Shown here: piece after piece, positions 17,071 through 24,492 of the stretch
How the letters are laid out: the number at the start of each line of letters is the position of its first letter
How positions within the stretch are numbered: the first letter of the stretch is position 1
From: a virus
Length of the DNA: 42,289 nt
IMG/VR virus record: IMGVR_UViG_3300032291_003009
Location: 1-42,289 of that record
Strand: one strand, 5' to 3'
Notes under the pieces: generated by a model
Told to the model about the DNA's origin: nothing
Databases searched by the model: none
Seen by the model: the letters and a program-made list of their open reading frames with translations, nothing else
Made by a program: the position numbers and the translations under genes

Positions 17071-18809
17071 TACGGAGTTGTGCTGATTACAAGCGTTCCA
17101 GTTGGGTCGAAATTTCCACCATAGTTTACCCATCCAGTTAAAGGTATGGATGCCCCGCTTGCAGTATTCGTGGCTACTGGAAAAGTCTGATCTGACATTC
17201 CGTAGTCTTCTGAGAATTGCTCAACATTACCATAGAGAGTCCAAGTACCTGAACCATATACCAAAATAGCTCCGTTCCCCTCGGTAGACCAAAATGTGTC
17301 GCTTTGTTTTACCAGCGGACTCCCAAGGCGGGGGTTGAAGTAGACTCCAGAGTAGTCGGGGGGGACTGAAAAGGACATTCCAGACACATAAAGATTAGTC
17401 GTAGAGAGAGGAAGAGTTGTAGGAGGAGTTGGGGGTGTAATACCATATTTAGCCATCAGATACGCCTCAACTTTCTGACGTTCTTCTGTTGTGAGTACTC
17501 GGTTGTAAACTGCAACTTCTGCAATTTTGCCTTTATAGTAATAAGCCCCATCAGCATCTTGATACCCAATATATAGTTGTCTTGGGTCACCCATTCCACC
17601 GACTTGGTTGTTATAGACGTTGTTAGGGTCAGAGTGCATCAAAGTACCATTAACGTAAGATTTCCAATCGTTATTAGTGCTATAAACTGAGTATACACTC
17701 CAATTATCTACAATCGGCACAGGAGGGGTAAGGCTATTTTTTCTATTTTCTGTAGCAAAGGCATCATAAACTTTGCAATCACCTCCGTATGGGTAGTGAC
17801 TTTGGGAGGCTGGGTCATTTCCTATTGTATCTCCAAAGTTTCCAAATATCGGCCCACTATCATCATTTGTGGAACACACATCATTAGCATAAGTAACAGC
17901 AAATGCGGTTGACCCTGTCGCACCCATAATGTTGTAATTTTCTCCCAAGGCTAAGGCGTGTCCAGCAAACGTAAGTGAAGGCTTTCCGTTTACGTCATTG
18001 TCATTAAAGCTGGGGCTACCATATGGATACACAGGATTAGAAATTGGACTTTGATCTAGCCAAGTTGTTACTTGATTGGTGACAATAGTAGCGGTTTCAA
18101 CAACTCCTGTCGGGGCAGACCCTTGCGGAAAAAAGCTTCCAGCCCCTACTGGTTCGCCAGTTCCCTCTATAATATCCCACGTTCCAATCCCCCAACCATC
18201 CACCTTTTCCGCTAAAACAAAAAAGCCACCTTCAGTACTAAACAAGCTTGCACTCCCATTTGGGTAAATCTCCATTATTCTGTTTGTGTCATAGCCTCCT
18301 TGCACTTGCTTGTAACTTTGAAAGCTCCCATTTTCTGCCTCCCATTGAAACGCATTATATGTTCCATTCCCAGATGAAGATGTTGCAGATGCACCAGTTA
18401 ATCCAGAGATTGTAACTGAAATAGGTTTTTTGCCTACTACGTACCAAGTGCTTCCGTGAAACGAATTAAAATCGTAATACCAAGGGTTTGGATATGTAAA
18501 ATTAGCAGTATTATACAATCTATATCTCTGGTTGCTTGAGTTAGATGGGGTTACCAGTATTTTATTGTTATTCGGCCCATTCATTGTGTAGCTAGTCGCC
18601 CCATTGCTGGGTATGCCATTAGGCTCATACACTCCATTAATAGATGAATCCGCACCGCTTAATGTTATGCGTGATTTGTAAGTGTAAGATAATCTCGTGA
18701 TTCCAGCATCGGCCTTTAGCCATAAAGACAATCCAGCGGGGGGGATGGGGGATGATAGTCCTCCAGCCCCACTCCGATTAGCCAATGATAGCCCAAGACC
18801 GAGCTTCAT
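17070..18809 (-). CDS. LamG/concanavalin-like lectin virion protein
   Basis: The protein has 579 residues. The start MKLGLGLSLANR is typical of phage surface proteins. Residues about 25-33 (GLSLWLKADAG) and 245-450 (TTWLDQSP, GKPSLTFAG, then GKIAEVAVYNRVLTTEERQKVEAYL) are the standard start and end of a LamG/concanavalin-type jelly-roll domain. Flanking it are two related modules with the phrase S-GVY and PNG/NPRLGS (residues about 45-130 and 470-560), probably carbohydrate-binding beta domains. It is likely a capsid or tail decoration that binds surface or environmental glycans. Codon choice is more AT-rich than in its neighbours, suggesting separate acquisition. Confidence 0.7.
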   Translation of the reverse strand: MKLGLGLSLANRSGAGGLSSPIPPAGLSLWLKADAGITRLSYTYKSRITLSGADSSINGVYEPNGIPSNGATSYTMNGPNNNKILVTPSNSSNQRYRLYNTANFTYPNPWYYDFNSFHGSTWYVVGKKPISVTISGLTGASATSSSGNGTYNAFQWEAENGSFQSYKQVQGGYDTNRIMEIYPNGSASLFSTEGGFFVLAEKVDGWGIGTWDIIEGTGEPVGAGSFFPQGSAPTGVVETATIVTNQVTTWLDQSPISNPVYPYGSPSFNDNDVNGKPSLTFAGHALALGENYNIMGATGSTAFAVTYANDVCSTNDDSGPIFGNFGDTIGNDPASQSHYPYGGDCKVYDAFATENRKNSLTPPVPIVDNWSVYSVYSTNNDWKSYVNGTLMHSDPNNVYNNQVGGMGDPRQLYIGYQDADGAYYYKGKIAEVAVYNRVLTTEERQKVEAYLMAKYGITPPTPPTTLPLSTTNLYVSGMSFSVPPDYSGVYFNPRLGSPLVKQSDTFWSTEGNGAILVYGSGTWTLYGNVEQFSEDYGMSDQTFPVATNTASGASIPLTGWVNYGGNFDPTGTLVISTTP

Positions 18810-18824
18810 TTACTCAATCCAGAC

Positions 18825-19085
18825 CTAGCGATTGTATGCAAGCACTTTTCCACTCGTTAGAGTGAAAGCAGTGAATTCGCCAAAGATAGATGCGCCAGCT
18901 GGGAGTTTAAGCCCAGCAGTGGAGTCACCAGTCCAGTTAGAAGCAACGAGAATAGAGAATACCGCATCTTCAGTTGCTTGGATTGCCCCAAACTTTCCAC
19001 TTGATCCTCCAGCGGTTACGTAATGAGCTCCGTTCTGTCCTACTGATAGTCCTGTGTCTTGATTAATATCTGCAAAACTTGACAT
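18825..19085 (-). CDS. Small head-decoration-like protein
   Basis: The protein has 86 residues, with GGGGGA upstream of the ATG. It is Gly/Ser/Ala-rich with a beta-strand pattern (AVFSILVASNW, LPAGASIFGEFTAFTLTSGKVLAYN). Small proteins of this kind, ending in a 'G-xx-TLTSGKVLAYR'-type strand, are common between capsid and tail genes and may decorate the head. The function is inferred from position and composition. Confidence 0.5.
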   Translation of the reverse strand: MSSFADINQDTGLSVGQNGAHYVTAGGSSGKFGAIQATEDAVFSILVASNWTGDSTAGLKLPAGASIFGEFTAFTLTSGKVLAYNR

Positions 19086-19088
19086 AAA

Positions 19089-19328
19089 TTATATCCCCCA
19101 AATACTTTTGATTTGATTCTTGGTGTAGTGACTACTTACTTTCTCGCCTTTCAACTCTGTCTCCCGATAGTACCGCTTGGCCCCAGCTTCCGCTGAGTTA
19201 GGGTCTTGAGCTCCGCTTGGTACGTAGATGGATGTGAGAGTGCGGGGAAACTTCCCCTTGTCCCGATCCTCCACGTTGCGAATCTCGTCTACTGGGCCAC
19301 TTGGAGTTTGGTAGGTGTAGATTGGCAT
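19089..19328 (-). CDS. Small hypothetical head-region protein, FmdB-like N-terminus without cysteines
   Basis: The protein has 79 residues. It begins immediately after the stop of the upstream gene (TAA then ATG). The opening MPIYTYQTPSGPVDEI resembles the first strand of FmdB-type zinc ribbons, but none of the ribbon cysteines are present. The C-terminal half is charged and basic. No function can be assigned; the location among head genes suggests a minor structural or assembly role. Confidence 0.5.
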   Translation of the reverse strand: MPIYTYQTPSGPVDEIRNVEDRDKGKFPRTLTSIYVPSGAQDPNSAEAGAKRYYRETELKGEKVSSHYTKNQIKSIWGI

Positions 19329-19610
19329 TTAGTCAGCGTACCCCATTTCCTCATCCATTTGTTTTGCGTAGGTACGAGCATCCTCTTCGGAGGGCTCGGT
19401 CTCTTTGCTTGCGATCAGTTCATACTTCTCGCATCCAAGAGTGGCGGTTTCGCCATCAACGCTTTTGATTTCGCCTTCAAGCCTCAGCATGCTTCCAACC
19501 TCGGCACCCTCGGGCACCATCGACATTGGAATCGTGAATGACTTTTCGGCCATGTTTTCTTTCGGAGTCTCTTGAGTTTCCTCTTGAGCCATCGCTTGCA
19601 TGTTATCCAT
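19329..19610 (-). CDS. Small acidic hypothetical protein downstream of capsid gene
   Basis: The protein has 93 residues with the chosen start at 19610, where AAAAGGA lies upstream and the sequence turns protein-like (MDNMQAMAQEE). A longer frame to 19790 would overlap the capsid gene and read through a strong hairpin as Gly/Lys-rich sequence, so I set it aside. The body has a beta segment (MLRLEGEIKSVDGETATLGCEKYEL) and an acidic C-terminus. Similar small acidic proteins follow capsid genes in other podoviruses. Function unknown. Confidence 0.55.
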   Translation of the reverse strand: MDNMQAMAQEETQETPKENMAEKSFTIPMSMVPEGAEVGSMLRLEGEIKSVDGETATLGCEKYELIASKETEPSEEDARTYAKQMDEEMGYAD

Positions 19611-19637
19611 ATTCTTTTTTCCTTTTGAAGTAGGGGA

Positions 19638-19667
19638 GGGGGAAGAGCCCTTGCGAGCTCCTCCCCC
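19638..19667 (-). terminator. Strong hairpin 45 bp after the major capsid gene
   Basis: Read on the minus strand, an 11-bp stem (GGGGGAGGAGC with GCTCTTCCCCC, one G-U pair) closes an 8-nt loop. There is no U tract, so full rho-independent termination is doubtful. It could protect the 3' end of capsid mRNA or attenuate transcription into the distal late genes. Confidence 0.5.
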
Positions 19668-19711
19668 CGATCCATCACCAACCACGATGATTAATCCCCC
19701 ACCCATTGCTA

Positions 19712-20743
19712 TTAGGAGGCAACGAAACGAGACTTGGACTTGACCACCACCGCACGCTTGCCGTTCAACAGCTTCGCAGCGTAGTAGCATTTGTAACCAG
19801 CCTTGATAGACTGATTCAAAATGTCGCTCTTATCGGGCGCAGTCAGCACAGTCACCTTGGGTGACATGGGCGAATCGCCAGCGAGCTTCACAACTCCAAA
19901 GGCATTCTCACCCAGCACCAACGTGCTGAAGATATTGCCAGCAGCAGCGTAGGTTCCTTCAGCAGCAGCTGCGGAATCTTCGATGAAGGGGTTGCTTGCT
20001 TCCACAATACGGACTCCGTAGAAGGTTCCGATTTCGCCTTTTACAATGCTTCCGACTCCCTTTTCCCCACCATACCAGATGTTGTTGAGGAAATCGGTAT
20101 CACGGAACATATCACGGCTAACTTGCGGAGGCACGATAGCGGTGAATTTTCCGTTGTACGGATTGGCTTTGTTGGCTTTCAGCTGAGTCACTGCATCGAG
20201 CAGATCAGTCGAGCTGATGAATGAGTTTGCAACTGTGGCTGCTTTGATGTTCGCAAAGCTGGAATTACCAGTTCCGCTTCCACCAGCATAACGCTTCGCA
20301 GCGCCATTGCCTTGGATGTCAGTACCAGTGACGAGTGTGTCACGACTGATGTTGTCAGCTTTCAAGGCTGCATCCTGCCCAAGAACCTTCACTCCTTCTT
20401 TCAAAACGTCCAGCAAGCTGGTCGCCGAGAGGAGATCGGAAACTGTGAGGATTTCACCATACTGCGTCAAATCAACCGAAACAGTGTTTAGGCCGAGTTC
20501 ACGATAGGTGTTAGCAGCGGGGGCTACGCCTTCCGCTAGGGTTTGAACTTTCGATGCATCGGCAACAACATCGAACTGGAAGAACTTGACGCTTTTTGCG
20601 CCGAGGTTCTTCGGAAGGTCAACTTGCTGAGCGAGCTCGTTAAGCTTGAGGGTTTCTGAGATGCGGTCAATCAACTGCTTGTTGAGAACTGGCTGAAAGT
20701 AGCTCCCGAGCGAAGCAGGATTTGTCATTTTCATGTCTGCCAT
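19712..20743 (-). CDS. Major capsid protein, N4-gp56/HK97-fold family
   Basis: The protein has 343 residues. Motifs such as LNKQLIDRISETLKLNELA, an N-terminal basic strand, SVDLTQYGEILTVSDLL (about residues 88-104), a P-domain segment (TAIVPPQVSRDMF) and the late NIFSTLVLGENAFGVV strand are characteristic of the N4-gp56 family of HK97-fold capsid proteins. An AGGAG precedes the ATG. It lies 5 bp after the scaffold gene, the usual scaffold-capsid order, and is followed by a hairpin that may raise mRNA stability. Confidence 0.88.
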   Translation of the reverse strand: MADMKMTNPASLGSYFQPVLNKQLIDRISETLKLNELAQQVDLPKNLGAKSVKFFQFDVVADASKVQTLAEGVAPAANTYRELGLNTVSVDLTQYGEILTVSDLLSATSLLDVLKEGVKVLGQDAALKADNISRDTLVTGTDIQGNGAAKRYAGGSGTGNSSFANIKAATVANSFISSTDLLDAVTQLKANKANPYNGKFTAIVPPQVSRDMFRDTDFLNNIWYGGEKGVGSIVKGEIGTFYGVRIVEASNPFIEDSAAAAEGTYAAAGNIFSTLVLGENAFGVVKLAGDSPMSPKVTVLTAPDKSDILNQSIKAGYKCYYAAKLLNGKRAVVVKSKSRFVAS

Positions 20744-20748
20744 AAAAT

Positions 20749-21786
20749 TTATACTCCTGTTAGTACGCCGTTGTCATAGTCACGCACGAGCTTGTTGAGG
20801 AAATCCTCTTGCTCTTTTCCGTCCATCTTCTCAAAAGACTTTTTGCCTTGTGAGGGTTTGGATGGACTAGAAGAGCCAACGCTCAAGCGCTTCTTGAAAT
20901 CGGCATTTTCTTTCTGAAGTTTCTCCACCTCTGACTTGAGGGACGCAGCAGATTCCGCAGCGATCTGCATCTTTGCGATCTGGGCTGCATAAATTAATCC
21001 ATTGGGGTGATTGTTAATGAAATCACGGATGGACTGATCTTCCGAGTTTGCAATGCCTGCCACTGCTTTATAAAGAGTGCTGTTCTGATCTTTAAGCTCT
21101 GGATTTTGATCAAGCACTTGCCGAGCTGTGCTCTGGCGAATGTCATTGATCTCCCTCATCTTGCGATCATCACGCTCTTTCTTCATCTCATTGGCACGCT
21201 CGACTTGGTCGGCCATACGCCTTGCTTCTTTAGCTAGATCGTCTTTGCCTTCGTAATCCCAGTCTTTGGCAAACTTGCGGAGCTCTTCGGCGCTATACTG
21301 AGAATTGCCACCAGCAGCTTTAATGGCTGCTTCTTCGGCTTTCTCCTTAGCGATCCTAATCTCCTCAGCCTGCCTGCGTACAACGGCCTTTTCTTCCTCA
21401 AGCTTTTTCCAGCTTTCGGAAAGGCGAGCATTGTCTTTTGCAAACTTGGAATCCGTTTTGTCTACGGATTCTGATGCGCCCCCTTTGTCCTTGGGGAGTT
21501 CCTTCGTTTCTTTTGCTTCCACTTTGTCCTGCACGTCTGGTGTAGGGGTGGTTGCTTTTTCTTTATTTTGCTCGGACTTATCGGCTGCACTCGAATCCCC
21601 ATCGGCGATTTGGGTTTGCGCCTTGGGCTCTTCGGGCTTGGCCTCTTGAGCTGCTTCCTCGACTTTCGGAGTTTTAATTCCGTCCATCTCGGCGAGCATC
21701 TCACGAAGCTGAGCTTCCGTGATCTCCCCAGATTCTTGTGTGACCCCAGCGTCCACTGGTGTCGTATTCTCGGTGCCTTGTTCCAT
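20749..21786 (-). CDS. Capsid scaffolding protein
   Basis: The protein has 345 residues. It is strongly acidic and Lys/Glu/Ala/Gln-rich, with long heptad stretches (about residues 115-200 and 260-310) and low-complexity Pro/Thr/Glu spacers in the first 100 residues. It ends in FEKMDGKEQEDFLNKLVRDYDNG, a compact terminal helix like the capsid-binding tail of scaffolds. Position directly before the capsid gene supports the call. No protease domain is visible, so a separate release mechanism is likely. Confidence 0.78.
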   Translation of the reverse strand: MEQGTENTTPVDAGVTQESGEITEAQLREMLAEMDGIKTPKVEEAAQEAKPEEPKAQTQIADGDSSAADKSEQNKEKATTPTPDVQDKVEAKETKELPKDKGGASESVDKTDSKFAKDNARLSESWKKLEEEKAVVRRQAEEIRIAKEKAEEAAIKAAGGNSQYSAEELRKFAKDWDYEGKDDLAKEARRMADQVERANEMKKERDDRKMREINDIRQSTARQVLDQNPELKDQNSTLYKAVAGIANSEDQSIRDFINNHPNGLIYAAQIAKMQIAAESAASLKSEVEKLQKENADFKKRLSVGSSSPSKPSQGKKSFEKMDGKEQEDFLNKLVRDYDNGVLTGV

Positions 21787-21814
21787 AGGGTTTGCGGGTT
21801 ATCCCTCCCGAAGT

Positions 21815-22168
21815 TTAGGGTCTATACCTTTCAATTAGAGACGAGGCGACCCCACTCTCATCTCCCGAGGAAAATTCTTCATTCGGATTCGACATACGCA
21901 TAAATTCTAAAGCAGCTATTGCTTCTCTGAATCCTGCGACTTTGCCAGAGGCGAAAGAACCACCCCCTCCGCTACAAGCGTGAACGGCACGATGTTCGAG
22001 CATTTGGTTGAGCAAGACCCAGAGCTTTTTTCCTGCGTAGCTGTCCATGAATCTTGAGTACTCTGTTGCGTCTGCATCTTCCCAAGTTGGTTTGCCTCCG
22101 CTCTTAACATATCGCAGCAGATGTAATGCGAGCTTGAGTGACTGCAACATATTTTTGATCTTACGCAT
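21815..22168 (-). CDS. Conserved small protein between portal and scaffold genes
   Basis: The protein has 117 residues. The middle region (FMDSYAGKKLWVLLNQMLEHRAVHA) and the later KVAGFREAIAALEFM helix resemble small helical proteins found beside portal genes in many podoviruses. The pattern GxKLxxxL...GxxxGFxxAI recurs there. I do not recognise a biochemical activity. An in-frame ATG at 22150 is an alternative start. It may act in head assembly. Confidence 0.5.
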   Translation of the reverse strand: MRKIKNMLQSLKLALHLLRYVKSGGKPTWEDADATEYSRFMDSYAGKKLWVLLNQMLEHRAVHACSGGGGSFASGKVAGFREAIAALEFMRMSNPNEEFSSGDESGVASSLIERYRP

Positions 22169-22173
22169 ATTTG

Positions 22174-24012
22174 TTACGCCTGCTGGGGAGCAGGCTGTTG
22201 TCCTTGTTGTTGAGCCTGTTGCTGAGCCATGGCTTGGCTCATCTGTGCAAGCTGTTTCCTAATAGCTCTTTCTGCGTTCTTGTCTCTCTGCCCAAGAGCC
22301 TGCAAGTGCTGTTCTAGGTGCTGGGCGTAAAGCTGTTGAGCCTGCGGGTTGCCACCGCCAGAAGCCTGCACTTGCTGCACTCTGCCAACCAGAGTCTGGA
22401 TATGCACCATGTGGTCATCATTTCCGTCCACTGATGCTGGCACTCCGCTCTCCATAACAAGATTCTCCATGGCCTGCTCTTCACCTTCGGTGAGAGCCTT
22501 GGCTCCATTGTCCACGATAAGCTTGTTTGCAAGAGAGGGATCATCCTGCTCAAGAACGGAACGGATGAGTCCAACTTGGTCAACTGTGGGATTGTTGGCG
22601 AACATCTGCATCCTCGCCACTGCCTTCTGGAATTGAACGGCCTTGTTAACTCCGTCAGCACTTCCACTGGGCATCACGGAATACTCGGCCTCCAGAGCCT
22701 TCTCTGGGAGAATCCCGAACTTGCCATTAAACATGAACACCAAGTCATTCTTGGCAAACTGGCAAAGGATTGACCACGCCTGCCGATAAACTTGTCCCAG
22801 CGAAAGCCTAAACACCCGAGCACGAAGGTCTGTGCTTTGTCCCATGAGTGCGCCGATCTGGGAAATCTCTGTGGCGGTACGAGCATTCTTTGAGCTCTGT
22901 TGTTGTCCCATTCCAAAGTCGGGCATGGCCACCAGATACTCGGCGATCATTCGCTGGTTTATCATCTCTTGATCAAAACTGATCGGAGGCTGAGGCATTG
23001 GTACTGGGGCCACCCCGACTGGGAGAACTGTGGCTGGCCCGAATCGGAAATTGTTTGAGTTAGGAATGTCCTGCTCACTGCGGAACATTGGACGATTGTA
23101 TAAAGTGATGGCATCTGCCTTTTCATTCATCAGCTTGCAGAGGTAGCTCTCGAAAGGAGCCACCACCTCGCAAATACCACGGCTCGAATAAACGCCCTTG
23201 TCCTTCACTTCCATAACAAACGGAACAAAGGGAACTTGTCCGTGTGAGAAGGGGAGCTCAAACGTGGGTCGCACGTCCAGCTCTGGGGCAACTGGTGAGA
23301 ATGTATGTACGTAGATAACACCCTTCTTGGGGTCACGCTCGTAAACTTCCCACACCACAACTTGATCTTTATCCACGCCCACAGTGATTCCTTCACGCCG
23401 AAGTTTCACGTCCTCGTAAGTAGTGAGCTTGGCTCCGTCAGCTTGACGGCCAACGATCTGGCTTAGAATCTCTTGGTTGTATAGCGAGTTGCCTTTGTAG
23501 GCATCATGGCTCATGTGCATCACGTGAGCCACACGCTCCACGTTCCGCATGTCATCAGTGTAGTAAGGTAGGATTACGTGGATTGGATCAACCGCATCAA
23601 AGCGAACAGAGCCAGTCTCCGCATCAAAGCTGGTCTTCAAGAAACCAAGACCGCTCGTGAGAAGGTGATCGATGCAAGTGAGAATCTCTAGCTCGATATT
23701 GCTCTTCTGCTTTAAGTGGTAATCAAACCAGATGCTCACCGCACGAGAGAGCTTCTCATCGGCGTATGGGCTAGATTCCGCAAAGGTTGCGATCAGCTCA
23801 TTTCCGTAAATCTGCTGATAATAAAAAGGCTTTAACTTCGAGACGATACTATCACTTAAGGGATAATGCAGATCGGCCTGCCAAGGCAAACGGCGTTTAC
23901 GCCGAAGGCCACCATGACGCATCTCGTACCACAGCCTCTGCCGTTCTTCCCAACCAGTGCGAGCTTGGATGTCTCCGATGAGTGCAGTGAAAAGTTCGTT
24001 ACGTTCTTTCAT
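22174..24012 (-). CDS. Portal protein
   Basis: The protein has 612 residues, the usual size for a podoviral portal. It has WQADLHYPLSDSIVSKLKP near residues 44-62, a long wing region, KSNIELEILTCIDHLLTSGLGFLK, and a stem/crown region with Pro-Gln motifs. The C-terminal 60 residues are Gln-rich (QAMAQQQAQQQGQQPAPQQA), as in barrel-forming tails of other portals. The ATGA overlap with the upstream lipoprotein gene (24009-24012) couples it to the lysis-like cluster. It would form the dodecameric DNA channel. Confidence 0.82.
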   Translation of the reverse strand: MKERNELFTALIGDIQARTGWEERQRLWYEMRHGGLRRKRRLPWQADLHYPLSDSIVSKLKPFYYQQIYGNELIATFAESSPYADEKLSRAVSIWFDYHLKQKSNIELEILTCIDHLLTSGLGFLKTSFDAETGSVRFDAVDPIHVILPYYTDDMRNVERVAHVMHMSHDAYKGNSLYNQEILSQIVGRQADGAKLTTYEDVKLRREGITVGVDKDQVVVWEVYERDPKKGVIYVHTFSPVAPELDVRPTFELPFSHGQVPFVPFVMEVKDKGVYSSRGICEVVAPFESYLCKLMNEKADAITLYNRPMFRSEQDIPNSNNFRFGPATVLPVGVAPVPMPQPPISFDQEMINQRMIAEYLVAMPDFGMGQQQSSKNARTATEISQIGALMGQSTDLRARVFRLSLGQVYRQAWSILCQFAKNDLVFMFNGKFGILPEKALEAEYSVMPSGSADGVNKAVQFQKAVARMQMFANNPTVDQVGLIRSVLEQDDPSLANKLIVDNGAKALTEGEEQAMENLVMESGVPASVDGNDDHMVHIQTLVGRVQQVQASGGGNPQAQQLYAQHLEQHLQALGQRDKNAERAIRKQLAQMSQAMAQQQAQQQGQQPAPQQA

Positions 24013-24227
24013 TTTGTATTATTCAGTTTGATTTGAGTTTCTAGGTCTATGATTGTGTTGAGTGCGTCTTTGCACCACATGGGTGCAGCTTTCCTTGCGC
24101 TCTCTGCATCTGGTCTATCCATTAACCTTTCAGCGTTTCGGCTTGTCACCACTCTCGTCTGAGTCGTGGCGCAACCCGCCATTAGCAATCCACCAGCTAA
24201 CAGCAGAACGATTCTTTTCAGCTTCAC
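24009..24227 (-). CDS. Outer-membrane lipoprotein, Rz1-like (o-spanin candidate)
   Basis: The protein has 72 residues from a GTG start at 24227 that lies inside the preceding reading frame in another phase. The N-terminal signal (KRIVLLLAGGLLMAGC) carries a clear lipobox, so the mature lipoprotein begins at Cys19. The mature part is short, polar and partly helical. Embedding of a lipoprotein frame within a TM-protein frame is the hallmark of Rz/Rz1 spanin pairs that fuse inner and outer membranes at lysis. It ends in an ATGA overlap with the portal gene. It lacks the proline richness of classical Rz1. Confidence 0.6.
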   Translation of the reverse strand: MKLKRIVLLLAGGLLMAGCATTQTRVVTSRNAERLMDRPDAESARKAAPMWCKDALNTIIDLETQIKLNNTK

Positions 24228-24324
24228 TTACAATATCCCTCACGCTCTTTTCGGAACGAGTTGGGATGAGTTTTTCAAGGATGCTGAGTATCGCACTGAG
24301 TATGCCAATGATTGCGCTGATCAC
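24130..24324 (-). CDS. Small inner-membrane protein, Rz-like (i-spanin candidate)
   Basis: The protein has 64 residues from a GTG at 24324 directly after the holin stop (TAA then GTG). Residues 2-20 (ISAIIGILSAILSILEKLI) are an N-terminal membrane segment, followed by a charged helix (SEKSVRDIVSEAEKNRS). The last 33 codons overlap the lipoprotein gene in a second frame, as in Rz/Rz1. It is short for an i-spanin, so an antiholin or a second holin is an alternative. The tight spacing argues that it is translated. Confidence 0.5.
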   Translation of the reverse strand: MISAIIGILSAILSILEKLIPTRSEKSVRDIVSEAEKNRSAVSWWIANGGLRHDSDESGDKPKR

Positions 24325-24492
24325 TTATTTGACAGCGTCTTTGGCGAGGATCAGTCCCACGCCAGCAGTGATGGCAGCGATGAGCGTGCCGATCTCTGGA
24401 ACCGATCCAGTTTTCAAGAAGGTGAGCCCAGCGTTAGCGAGAGCCACCACGATTGATAAAATTCCAGCCACAGTAGTTTTCCAGTTATTCAT
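24325..24492 (-). CDS. Small holin-like membrane protein
   Basis: The protein has 55 residues. The ATG at 24492 touches the TAA of the terminase gene. The translation starts MNNWKTTVAGILSIVVALAN, then a polar turn (KTGSVPEIG) and a second hydrophobic stretch (TLIAAITAGVGLILA) ending KDAVK. Two short TM helices with a W-K-T-T start and a GL-LAKDA end are typical of a widespread family of very small phage holins. The stop is followed directly by the GTG of the next gene. It probably times lysis together with the Rz/Rz1-like pair. Confidence 0.65.
   Translation of the reverse strand: MNNWKTTVAGILSIVVALANAGLTFLKTGSVPEIGTLIAAITAGVGLILAKDAVK

Noticed and set aside
19611-19790. N-terminal extension of the gene after the capsid gene
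   Set aside because: It overlaps the capsid gene by 79 bp and reads a hairpin as Gly/Lys/Ser-rich sequence. The internal ATG at 19610 is preceded by AAAAGGA.
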